This document shows, one piece after another, positions 11,429-24,863 of a DNA stretch of 64,000 nt; the first letter of the stretch is position 1, and the number at the start of each line of letters is the position of its first letter. The stretch comes from Riptortus pedestris (taxonomy: Eukaryota; Arthropoda; Insecta; Hemiptera; Alydidae): assembly GCA_019009955.1 (NCBI GenBank), contig CM032228.1:255694001-255758000 (forward strand), given 5' to 3'. A model generated the notes under the pieces. It worked only from the letters and a program-made list of their open reading frames with translations. It was not told the DNA's origin and ran no database searches. Made by a program: the position numbers and the translations under genes.

Positions 11429-11872
11429 TGTTTCTTGATACAGTTTAACTACACGACACTGAATATAGTGGGCAACTGGCTAGTGAAAGGCTTCGTGCTC
11501 AATAAAATCATCTCGTAGGAAAGGCCGAATGTACTTAATCATCATCTATTGCCTCTAAATCAGTCCTCAAAACACTTTCCCAATTCCACCTTTATATATG
11601 CTCATTCAATGCAATCACCAGGACTTTTACACAATAAAATTAATGATAACTGAGTATTAAAAAGAAACGCAAACCACTAATCGAAAAAATGGAATCGCAT
11701 CCATTAATTTTTTTTTCCTCTCTCACACTAATAAAAGAATTAATAATACATAAAAATGCTCTAATAATCCAAGTATAAAAGAGAATTCATATAAATGTAA
11801 ACTATATACCTACAGTGACCTAAGTCGTAAAAATTAATAGTCCTTTAAAAATTGTTATAGGTATAAAAGAAG

Positions 11873-12014
11873 CTAGTATTTGAGGTTTCTCTTGCGTGAT
11901 GAGGTACGAGAAGATTTCATTTGGCGGGAGGAGTCGACTCGACTTGACTCCTTATCGTTATAACTATCGCCCCATGACTCTTCTTTACCCCATCTACCAC
12001 CTTCTCCATCTCTC
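11873..12014 (-). CDS. Exon 16 of the TRMT2A-like gene (last coding exon)
   Basis: Residues 777-823 then TAG. RDGEGGRWGKEESWGDSYND leads to a Ser/Arg-rich end (SSRTSSRKRNLKY). Acceptor TATTTGACAG. Ser-Arg and Arg-Lys-Arg runs suggest a nuclear or splicing-speckle location; that is inference. Confidence 0.82.
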
Positions 12015-15000
12015 CTGTCAAATAAAACAAAACCTTAAAAATTATTAATATTAACAAACTATTAAATTAATTTGAGGTAAATGTGTTACAATTAGTTACT
12101 CAAAACAAAATTCATTACAAAGTTTGGAATGAATGAAATGTCAGATCCATTTATTAATAAGCAGATTTCCCTTAAGGGAAATATATTTGTCGGTTAATGC
12201 TCTAGTGGTCGCAATTTTTGTTTGATCGTTACCAAACTCGATATTTAATCCTTTTGGATAAAAAGGGAGGTCAAGTTTGTTAATGGCAGAAATCGGACCA
12301 GTGGGAAGGAACGAGGCAGAAGGCACAAAACAACTCTCGTACAAATAACTCGCTTTATACTTGAGTTACAAAAATATGCATAAAGTAACAATTGTAGAAA
12401 ATCAATAGTTTTAGCAACATTGTTTCTATAACATTTTACAATATGAATTTTGTAAGGGCTTCATTTTTATTATGTGGGTAGGCTCGATGGACATTTGAGG
12501 AAATTTTTTTGAATTGCGCCACGAATACGACCTCAATAGCTGATTTCCCGTGTGGGAATTTTGCTAGTAGTAAGTTACGATACAAATTTTCCAGCAAGTT
12601 AAATCATAAATAATTGAAATGCTTATTCTTAGTTTTTTATTGGCCTTTTTCCTATTTTGTATAATTTGTACCAATTCTTTTATGTAGGTTAAATTGAATT
12701 AAATAATATTTGGGGCTCAGGTTAGCCATGTGAGTTAAAGCGTTGGCCTTAATCTCACATGGTAAACCTAGAGAGGAGAGTTTGATTCCTGCCTGGGCAA
12801 TAGGAATTTATTTAGTGACGGACTCATTAAATAAAATCCTTAGTCCCACCCTGGCTAGAAAAGGGTGGTAGATAACTCATCCCAATTAGCCTTAGTTGCA
12901 AAAAGTGGACATTAATAAATAATTTAAATTTAAATCTTTTATGAAATTATTAAAGTTGGAATATGTCACATTTTACTAGCATTAACACAATCTAAAGATA
13001 TTTCAATGTGAAATGTAGTTTATTATGAAATATTTATGAGTGTGTCATTTTTATTTCCTTGTAGGAAGTGAACATTTTTGGCGTTCACATTTAACCCACC
13101 ACAAACCCATTTTGACTAGTTTTGATTGTTGACTCTGTACATTTCTCTCATAACTCAAAAACGGCATAGAATGTTGATTCCCTAGGCAACTGACATTTCA
13201 TTCTTCCAACTCCTACAGATAGGGGTACTCATCACAACTAGTGCTACATTGTCGTGCACTGTCAACCTATCAGAATTTTATTTGAACACCCCCAATGTGC
13301 TCATGTAAAAAAGTAAAGTTAATTGCTGGTTTAAGGTTATATTTCATTAGCCCCAATCTCCATAGCATTTAGCAAACAACACTGAATGCTCGTCTCTTCA
13401 GCAGCATCACACAGGGGCCGGGCCACATAAACTAATATAAAATAGGCTATTAGTCAATAAGTGTCAGCAACTGAAAAGTTGATTAATAGGCTATTAGTCA
13501 ATAAGCGTCAGCAGCTGAAAAGCTGATTAATAGGCTATTAGTCAATAAGCGTCAGCAGCTGAAAAGCTGATTAATAGGCTATTAGTCAATAAGCGTCAGC
13601 AGCTGAAAAGCTGATTAATAGGCTATTAGTCAATAAGCATCAGCAGCTGAAAAGCTGATTGATAGGCTATTAGTCAATAAGCGTCAGCAGCTGAAAAGCT
13701 GATTGATAGGCTATTAGTCAATAAGCATCAGCAGCTGAAAAGCTGATTGATAGGCTACTGGTCAATAAGCGTCAGCAGCTGAAAAGCTGATTGATAGGCT
13801 ATTAGTCAATAAGCGTCAGCAGCTGAAAAGCTGATTGATAGGCTATTAGTCAATAAGCATCAGCAGCTGAAAAGCTGATTGATAGGCTACTGGTCAATAA
13901 GCATCAGCAGCTGAAAAGCTGATTAATAGGTTATTAGCCAATTAGCGTGTAGCAGCTGAAAAGCTGATTAATAGGCTACTGGTCAATAAGCATCAACAGC
14001 TAAAAAGTTGATTAATAGGCTATTAGTCAATAAGCGTCAGCTGCTGAAAAGCTGATTAATAGGCTATTAGTCAATAAGCATCAGCAGCTGAAAAGCTGAT
14101 TAATAGGCTAGTGGTCAATAAGCATCAGCAGCTGAAAAGCTGATTAATAGGCTAGCAATCAATCAATAAGCATTGGCTGTCAAAGAGACGATTAATAGGC
14201 TAGCGGTTGATAAAGTGTTAAAGCAAATCTGCTGAAATCAGTAGTGCTATCTGGTTTAAAATAGCATATAAATCCCATAATTTCAATATTTATCACAGTT
14301 AGCACATTCAGAGAAGTTTGTATGAGTACCCCTTATAATTTGGATCATATAACAATGACAACCTAGAGTAGAGTATTATGTCTGCCATTACTATTGTTCT
14401 GATAATTATAAATCTGTTTTATATTATTACTTGTTGAACTAATAATAAACAGTACTCATATCTATCTAATATACAGGGTGGGCCATAAAGTTGGAGGGAT
14501 TTCAAAAACGCATTACCCGTGAGAGGGGTGCGGGTAGTGGGGATAGGTAGCTTGGTTCTCGGAAATTCAGTCGCCATGGAGCGTTTCACCGGTGAGCAAT
14601 GTGTAAAGGTGTATTACAAAAATGGCGATTGGTGCATTATTGCGCGGCGTCAATTTCGCTCGCAGTTTAATTTACATGATTTAAACCAATGTCCAAGTGA
14701 TACAGCGATCAGATCGTGGGTAAGAAAGTTTGAGTCTTTGGGTTCTACATTAATTGAAAAACCTGCGGGACGTCCAAGGTCGGTAAGAACGGAGGAAAAT
14801 GTAAGCGAAGTCGTGGCGTCCGTACGGCGTGATCCCTAACAGTCATCCCAAAAGAGATCAGCTGAGCTCGCCATATCAAGAACATCATTAAGGCGTACTT
14901 TGACTAAAGATCTTAAATTACACCGTTATTTTTAAAAAATAAATTTCCCATTTGTTTACTTTACAATAAATATACTTTTTCTTTCCGCAACTTTGTAGTT

Positions 15001-15537
15001 TTTTTTATATATTTTTTTATAATCCGTCCAACTTTATGGCCCACCCTGTATCAAGAGTAATTATTTGATTAATTTTGAGTATTAAGAATCAAACATTAGA
15101 TTGGTAATGTGTCTATACGAGCCAAACCTCATAAACCAACTCAGCTTTGGACTTTGTAAATGTTGAACTATGGCAATAGACATTATATACTTGACTGCAT
15201 TAGCATTCAAAAATTAGTTAATAAGTGAATACCGACTATTCGTTTCACAAACTACAGAAAATAAAGAATTGTTGCGTGAAAATATTAAAGAAACCACTGC
15301 ATGTATTTATGAGCAGTATGATGCATGTACTAGTGCAGTATTTACAAATCTAGACAGATTAAAATAAATAGTTGTTTTTCAGAACTATAATTTTTATTCC
15401 CTCCGAATGGGCTATGAGCTGAGCCTAGACACTATCCGACGCAAACGATCCTTCCATCGGTTGGATCCTTTCATTTTCTTCGTACTTCTTAAATATCTAA
15501 TTAACTCTGGTTAATTTTTCATGTACACAGTTTTTGC

Positions 15538-15585
<48 letters not shown>

Positions 15586-18500
15586 GATTTTAAGGGAAAT
15601 CTACTAATACTAGGACTTGTCAAAATAAATAAATTTAAAGTCAAAATAATAAATAATTTTGCAAATACTGCATTAGCTGGACACAAAATTTGTTGATTTT
15701 AATTTCTTTTAGCAGTTATAAAATACTAAATTTCCAATTTGGCTTAGCTAGATACAAACTATGAAAATGAGAGGATTTGGGCTCGACTATATAAAGTATT
15801 AAACTAAACAAAAACAAAATAACGAATGAAGCAGGCAGGAATTACTTATTAGCTACAAATTAAGAAAACAAAACTAAAAATAAAACAAACAAAATATAGC
15901 TAAAAAAAAGAAAATATAAACCAATTAACCTTAGCACAGTTAATAATGAAACAAAACGATGCACTGATTTACCAATCTCCTCTATCATCCCTTCTTCTTT
16001 TACCATAATTCCATGAATCACCTTCATTTGAGTAATCATCTCTGTATCTAGAACAAAAGAAAAATATACAAGAGTTAAAATTTGAAGTAGCATAATAAGT
16101 CCAATTTTCTTTTTCTATAATATACAAAATAATAATTATTGATGAAATATTTCATTCATAAATTAGCGTTTGCACTTAGAAGGAGTATCCTATCAAAGCC
16201 AGAAATGAAAATGAAATCTTAAGAGGGGGGAAGAAGAGAGAGATCAAGTGGAGCTTTCTCTCCCATATTGCGGTGTCATTGGAGTTAATTCTTTAATTAA
16301 GTAGCAACACAATTATTTAACGATGCTGAGTAGGCACCAATGGAACGGATACAGTCCAACTCAGAGTTCAGTAACCACACTACTAAATAAGATTTAGTAT
16401 AGGACATCAGACCTCAAAGCCAACACCTCTTGTATGGCAATCAAGAACACAAGGGGGACTCCATGGCAATTTTAAGACATTAAGAGTGTTTGTGCAACTT
16501 GCATATTACACGCCATGCCTAAACAACCCCACTGCTACACCTGCATGCCAGCAGGTAAGTGTAGTAAGGTTATGCTTGCCTAATATTTCTTGGAACTACA
16601 ATTTATTTACTAACACAACAGGAACAAAATAACGTAAATATTACAAAACAAATGAGGAACCAAATTTGAACTGAACAAAACTGGATGACTACCCTTCTCA
16701 ACTATAGGAGAGTATGAGAGAATGTAGCAGAGCCTAGGCTACGCTTACTTGAATCAAATTACTATACAGCTTGATTACGCAGAGGTTGCATGAATATCCC
16801 ATCCTTTTAATTGCATCTCTTAAAAATAAAGTGAAGGACATTCTATTTGAAGGAAGAGTGCTTCCTTCTAGTCAGTACCTGCATCAGTAGCTATGGTGGC
16901 AAAGTACACGGCAAGACACCAAGGGGTTGAGCCACATTTATAACAATTTTTCTCAAATAAATAATCAATACGATTATAAATTTCCTTTTTATTGCCAATT
17001 AAGGATTTGGATATCGTTAAGTGAATAAAGAAATCATTTAAATTTGGCAAAAGCAAAAGGTTAGCACACAGGGCTGTTTCCCCACTACAATCTTGTCTCA
17101 CCCCATACAAATATTCTAGGTTAGCACACATGACTGTTTTCCACTACAACCTTGTTTCACCCCAAACAAATATTCTAGGTTAGTACACAGGACTGTTTTC
17201 CACTACAACCTTGTTTCACCCCATACAAATATTCTAGGTTAGTACACAGGACTGTTTTCCACTACAACCTTGTTTCACCCCATACAAATATTCTAGGTTA
17301 GTACACAGGACTGTTTTCCACTACAACCTTTTTTCACCCCATACTATTATTCTAGGTTATCACACTTGACTGTTTTCCAATACAACCTTGTTTCACCCCA
17401 TACAAATATTCTAGGTTAGCACACATGACTGTTTCCCACTACAATCTTGTCTCACCCCATACAAATATTCTAGGTTAGCACACAGGGCTGTTTCCCCACT
17501 ACAATCTTGTCTCACCCCATACAAATATTCTAGGTTAGCACACAGGGCTGTTTCCCCACTACAATCTTGTCTCACCCCATACAAATATTCTAGGTTAGCA
17601 CACAGGACTGTTTCCCACTACAACCTTGTCTCATCCCATACAAATGTTCTAGGTTAGCACACAGGACTGTTTCCCACTACAACCTTGTCTCATCCCATAC
17701 AAATATTCTAGGTTAGCACACAGGACTGTTTTCCACTACAACCTTGTCTCATCCCATACAAATATTCTAGGTTAGCACACAGGACTGTTTTCCACTACAA
17801 CCTTGTCTCATCCCATACAAATATTCTAGGTTAGCACACAGGACTGTTTCCCACTACAACCTTGTCTCATCCCATACAAATATTCTAGGTTAGCACACAG
17901 GACTGTTTTCCACTACAACCTTGTCTCACCCCATACAAATATTCTAGGTTAGCACACAGGACTGTTTCCCACTACAACCTTGTCTCATCCCATACAAATG
18001 TTCTAGGTTAGCACACAGGACTGTTTCCTACTACAACCTTGTCTCATCCCATAGAAATGTTCTAGGTTAGCACACAGGGTTGTTTCCCACTACAACCTTG
18101 TCTCACCCCATACAAATATTCTAGGTTAGCACACAGGACTGTTTTCCACTACAACCTTGTCTCACCCCATACAAATATTCTAGGTTAGCACACAGGACTG
18201 TTTTCCACTACAACCTTGTCTCACCCCATACAAATATTCTAGGTTAGCACACAGGACTGTTTGCCACTACAACCTTGTCTCGGCCCATACAAATATTCTA
18301 GGTTAGCACACAGGACTGTTTTCCACTACAATCTTGTTTCACCCCATACAAATATTCTAGGTTAGCACACAGGACTGTTTTCCACTACAACCTTGCCTCA
18401 CCCCATACAAATATTCTAGGTTAGCACACAGGACTGTTTTCCACTACAACCTTGCCTCACCCCATACAAGTATTCTAGGTTAGCACACAGGACTGTTTCC

Positions 18501-21500
18501 CACTACAACCTTGTTTCACCCCATACAAATATTCTAGGTTAGCACACAGGACTGTTTCCCACTACAACCTTGTCTCACCCCATACAAATATTCTAGGTTA
18601 GCACACAGGACTGTTTTCCACTACAACCTTGTCTCACCCCATACAAATATTCTAGGTTAGCACACAGGACTGTTTTCCACTACAACCTTGTTTCACCCCA
18701 TACAAATATTCTAGGTTAGCACACAGGACTGTTTTCCACTACAACCTTGCCTCACCCCATACAAATATTCTAGGTTAGCACACAGGACTGTTTCCCACTA
18801 CAACCTTGTCTCACCCCATACAAATATTCTAGGTTAGCACACAGGACTGTTTTCCACTACAACCTTGTTTCACCCCATACAAATATTCTAGGTTAGCACA
18901 CAGGACTGTTTTCCACTACAACCTTGTCTCACCCCATACAAATATTCTAGGTTAGCACACAGGACTGTTTCCCACTACAACCTTGTCTCACCCCATACAA
19001 ATATTCTAGGTTAGCACACATGACTGTTTTCCACTACAACCTTGTCTCATCCCATACAAATATTCTAGGTTAGCACACAGGACTGTTTTCCACTACAACC
19101 TTGTCTCATCCCATACAAATATTCTAGGTTAGCACACAGGACTGTTTCCCACTACAACCTTGTTTCACCCCATACAAATATTCTAGGTTAGCACACAGGA
19201 CTGTTTTCCACTACAACCTTGTCTCACCCCATACAAATATTCTAGGTTAGCACACAGGACTGTTTCCCACTACAACCTTGTCTCATCCCATACAAATATT
19301 CTAGGTTAGCACACAGGACTGTTTTCCACTACAACCTTGTTTCACCCCATACAAATATTCTAGGTTGCACACAGGACTGTTTCCCACTACAACCTTGTTT
19401 CACCCCATACAAATATTCTAGGTTGCACACAGGACTGTTTTCCACTACAACCTTGTTTCACCCCATACAAATATTCTAGGTTAGCACACATGACTGTTTT
19501 CTAATACAACCTTGTTTCACCCCATACAAATATTCTAGGTTGCACACAGGACTGTTTCCCACTACAACCTTGTTTCACCCCATACAAATATTCTAGGTTA
19601 GCACACAGGACTGTTTTCCACTACAACCTTGTCTCACCCCATACAAATATTCTAGGTTAGCACACAGGACTGTTTTCCACTACAACCTTGTCTCATCCCA
19701 TACAAATATTCTAGGTTAGCACACAGGACTGTTTTCCACTACAACCTTGTTTCACCCCATACAAATATTCTAGGTTAGCACACAGGACTGTTTTCCACTA
19801 CAACCTTGCCTCACCCCATACAAATATTCTAGGTTAGCACACAGGACTGTTTCCCACTACAACCTTGTTTCACCCCATACAAATATTCTAGGTTAGCACA
19901 CAGGACTGTTTCCCACTACAACCTTGTCTCACCCCATACAAATATTCTAGGTTAGCACACAGGACTGTTTTCCACTACAACCTTGTCTCACCCCATACAA
20001 ATATTCTAGGTTAGCACACAGGACTGTTTTCCACTACAACCTTGCCTCACCCCATACAAATATTCTAGGTTAGCACACAGGACTGTTTCCCACTACAACC
20101 TTGTTTCACCCCATACAAATATTCTAGGTTAGCACACAGGACTGTTTCCCACTACAACCTTGTCTCACCCCATACAAATATTCTAGGTTAGCACACAGGA
20201 CTGTTTTCCACTACAACCTTGTCTCACCCCATACAAATATTCTAGGTTAGCACACAGGACTGTTTCCCACTACAACCTTGTCTCATCCCATACAAATATT
20301 CTAGGTTAGCACACAGGACTGTTTTCCACTACAACCTTGTTTCACCCCATACAAATATTCTAGGTTAGCACACAGGACTGTTTTCCACTACAACCTTGCC
20401 TCACCCCATACAAATATTCTAGGTTAGCACACAGGACTGTTTCCCACTACAACCTTGTCTCACCCCATACAAATATTCTAGGTTAGCACACAGGACTGTT
20501 TTCCACTACAACCTTGTTTCACCCCATACAAATATTCTAGGTTAGCACACAGGACTGTTTTCCACTACAACCTTGTCTCACCCCATACAAATATTCTAGG
20601 TTAGCACACAGGACTGTTTTCCACTACAACCTTGTCTCATCCCATACAAATATTCTAGGTTAGCACACAGGACTGTTTTCCACTACAACCTTGTTTCACC
20701 CCATACAAATATTCTAGGTTAGCACACAGGACTGTTTCCCACTACAACCTTGCCTCACCCCATACAAATATTCTAGGTTAGCACACAGGACTGTTTCCCA
20801 CTACAACCTTGTCTCATCCCATACAAATATTCTAGGTTAGCACACAGGACTGTTTTCCACTACAACCTTGTCTCATCCCATACAAATATTCTAGGTTAGC
20901 ACACAGGACTGTTTCCCACTACAACGTTGTTTCACCCCATACAAATATTCTAGGTTAGCACACAGGACTGTTTCCCACTACAACCTTGTTTCACCCCATA
21001 CAAATATTCTAGGTTAGCACACAGGACTGTTTCCCACTACAACCTTGTTTCACCCCATACAAATATTCTAGGTTAGCACACAGGACTGTTTCCCACTACA
21101 ACCTTGTTTCACCCCATACAAATATTCTAGGTTAGCACACAGGACTGTTTCCCACTACAACCTTGTTTCACCCCATACAAATATTCTAGGTTGCACACAG
21201 GACTGTTTCCCACTACAACCTTGTCTCATCCCATACAAATATTCTAGGTTGCACACAGGACTGTTTCCCACTACAACCTTGTCACATCCCATACAAATAT
21301 TCTAGGTTGCACACAGGACTGTTTCCCACTACAACCTTGTCTCACCCCATACAAATATTCTAGGTTAGCACACAGGACTGTTTCCCACTACAACCTTGTC
21401 TCATCCCATACAAATATTCTAGGTTGCACACAGGACTGTTTCCCACTACAACCTTGTTTCACCCCATACAAATATTCTAGGTTGCACACAGGACTGTTTC

Positions 21501-24500
21501 CCACTACAACCTTGTTTCACCCCATACAAATATTCTAGGTTAGCACACAGGACTGTTTTCCACTACAACCTTGTCTCATCCCATACAAATATTCTAGGTT
21601 AGCACACAGGACTGTTTTCCACTACAACCTTGTCTCACCCCATACAAATATTCTAGGTTAGCACACAGGACTGTTTTCCACTACAACCTTGTTTCACCCC
21701 GTACAAATATTCTTATTTATCGAAAACAAGAAACAAATTTTGGTTCATCAGCCGTTGAAGGCTGAGCGTAGGAACACGGATTGATGGGAGATCGGCTCCT
21801 TCGCCTCATGGTGCTAAATGAGCACTGGTGATACTTTAAAGGTTCGTACCCGCACATCTAAATAAAATTAGTGTGCAATATCTGACCCTTGCATCTTTAG
21901 TAGAGCAATTTTGTGCACATTACCCCTACAACACCCTTGTGACATATAAAATATCAGTATACTAGTGTTAATTAAACACACAGAAAAATTACCTTTTATT
22001 CCATGAATTGGAGGGACGCATAGGTGCAGAATCCATAAGAGAAGGTATAAAAGCTTGCATTTGCTGCTGAACAGCTTGAAGATTCTGCATTACTCCACTT
22101 GCCACTTGATCCAACTATAAAAAAATTTATAATTTAATTATTAAAAAGTTCGTCACGCAGGTGCTGCGTAAACTAAGCAGATTTCCCATGTGAAGTTTTA
22201 CAATAGAGAAATCTGCATACTGGTAATACAAGCCCACCATGAGTAAATACAAACGGTAATAAGAAATCTTTCAGTTAATTTTAATAAATTCCCAACTGAA
22301 ATGGCTTCTGAATTGTAAAAATAATTTATATTTTAATAACTCAAATTTTAGTATTACAAGAACTAAAGAAGGGGGGGGGGGTGGATGAACACACCGTATT
22401 TGCATAAATCACACAAAGTAACGAAGGTAAGGTAAGGTTAGAAGAAGCTTCCATCTGAGTCAAAAAGTTACGAAAACGGCCAAACTAATCCGAACAATAC
22501 TCGACCATAGCCTTCATAAAAATGCAAATATCTTGGTTAATATTCAAGATAGAGAATTCTTACACATAAGACAGAATCAATGACACACATGAAATTTGTC
22601 ATTAACTTAATATGAAATTTGTATTGGTACTAAGAAATACCAAAATGAAATCTATTGGTTAAGAGTTAAAAACATACAAATTTCCTTGGTAACTGAATTA
22701 TCTAATTTCCATAACTTGGCTCACAAACATGCCTTAAATTATAATGAAAAGAACACATGAATTAATATAAACTTTGTACTACGAATATTGCCACTATAAT
22801 CACAACAAGAAGTTATGTCTGCACTATAATCACAACAAGAAGTTATGTCTGCAAATTGGGCGACTAGGAAGAAGTAAGTACCTGTGATCGTCCAGGACCC
22901 ATCCAGGGGTCTGGCCGTTGCCAAGGACCTGGTCTATCGCTGTATGGACCTCCTCTCATTGGCCCGGGAGGTCCCAATCGCTTGAGTGGCGATGATAATG
23001 CGCCAGGCGGTCCAAGCAATGGTCTAGGAGCTGGCGCATTCTCTCTATGGAACTGCTGAGTTGCGTAAGGAAGTAGTCCATTGAAGAATATAGCCAAACC
23101 AATTCTAAAAAGAAAAGAGTAATTAATTAAAACAAGTTTTAGAAATAAGTAAGAATGCAATGTTATTTATTAATATCCACTTTACGCTCCTAAGGTTAAG
23201 TAATTGGGATGGGTCATCTATACGTTACCACCATTTTTTAGGTGGGACTAAGGCTTTTATTTAATCAGTTCATCACTAAATAAGTTCTACTGCCTAGATG
23301 ATAATCAAACTCATGACTCTAGGTTGAGACCAACAACTAAGATCAGACGGCTAACCTGAGCACCCAATAAGAGTTGCGACCTGTAGATCTTACCAGTCCC
23401 AATTAGCTTAGTAGCAAAAATGTACATTAATAAATAAAAAAAATGAAAAGGTCTTCATATTATAAAAAATATGATGTGGACACCTAGTGTACTTCCATTA
23501 AATTAAAAAGTCTGTCACTCAAGGTCTGTGCAAAACTAAGCAGAATTCCCACTTGCTGGGATGACACACTTGTGATCTCATCCCATCATGTATTCTCTAT
23601 TTCTATGTAAAATATGAAAGAAAAAAAAAAACGATGAGTAAAGGGAGGGGGGATTGCAGAAACAAGAAGGCACAAATAACAAGCTTAATATTTGAATTTA
23701 AAAAAGTCCGTCACGCAGGGGCTGCGCAAACTAAGCAGAAACGGCTTCTGAATTGTAAGAATGATTTATATTTTAATAACTCAAATTTTAGTAGTCCAAG
23801 AACTAAAGAAGGGGTGGGGGGTGTGAACAGAACGTATTTGCACAAATCACACAAAGTAACGAAGGTAAGGTAAGGTTAGAAACCACAGATAAGGTTAGAA
23901 GAAGCTTCCACCTGAGCCGAGAAGTTACGAAAACGGCGACCTAATCCTAACTATACCCGACTACAGACTTCATAAAAATGCAAATATCTCGGTTAATATT
24001 CAAGATAGAGAATAAATGTATATAACAATATTTATAGTAAATTTAATTTACAATAAGATTGGTTCTATACAATTTTTCGAACCGCTGCATAATAACAGAG
24101 ATATTTCGAATGTTCGAAAATCCCCCCTCTAGTCCGATTTCAGCCATTAACGAACTTGATCTGTCTTTTTACATAAAACGGTTAAATATCGAGTTTCGTA
24201 ACGATCAAAAAAAAATTGCGACCGCTAGAGCGTTGACATATATATATATATATACACAGGGTGCAGCAGAGATTACGGACGGTTTTTAAAAAGTTATAAA
24301 ACAGTTAATTTTTACTCAAAAACAAATTTATTGATGCAATAAGGTTCACAAGAAAATAGCATTTGAGACAGTCAAGTGTGGAAAATAACCTCAGGCATGT
24401 GGTGGCCGAAATCGTTGATGCAGTGCTGGAGGCGTTCTTGGAAGTTCGCATAGACTCTCTCCAACATTGCTCCCTCAACTTGGGCGACTTCCACGCGAAT

Positions 24501-24802
24501 TTCGTCCTTCAATTCGTCCAGAGTTCGGGGCTTGTGTCCCAACCCGACGTGTGTGGTTCCAGCAGGATGGCTAGAGTATACGGCCTGAGGTTATTTTCCA
24601 CACTTGACTATGTCAAATGCTATTTTCTTGTGAACCTTATTGCATCAATAAATTTGTTTTTGAGTAAAAATTAACTGTTTTATAACTTTTTAAAAACCGA
24701 CCGTCCTCATTTTTTTAGCAGATTTCCTTAATGGAAATCAGCTATTGAGGTCGTACTCATGACGTGAGTTTCGAAAAAATTTCTTCAAATATCTAGCATT
24801 TA

Positions 24803-24863
<61 letters not shown>

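Larger units (their letters stand above)
9826..11872. other. Downstream region of the TRMT2A-like gene, likely holding its 3' UTR
   Basis: No transposon signature apart from a 271-bp block (10130-10400) repeated at 22554-22824. Frames of 101-104 codons on both strands near 10567-11083 overlap one another and match nothing I know, so I do not call them. Confidence 0.4.

Noticed and set aside
16868..17131. Minus-strand frame of 87 codons at the edge of the minisatellite
   Set aside because: Its start overlaps the repeat units and the rest has no family features; chance frame.
17057..21713. Regular 59-bp repeats considered as a CRISPR array
   Set aside because: There are no unique spacers; the whole unit repeats, in eukaryotic intron sequence.
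21745..21870. Possible tRNA gene on the strength of GGTTCGTACCCGC
   Set aside because: No cloverleaf could be drawn: acceptor and anticodon stems do not pair.
23642..23900. AAGGTAAGGTTAG-like runs taken as telomeric TTAGG repeats
   Set aside because: Only a few imperfect units, shared by H-element copies as internal sequence.
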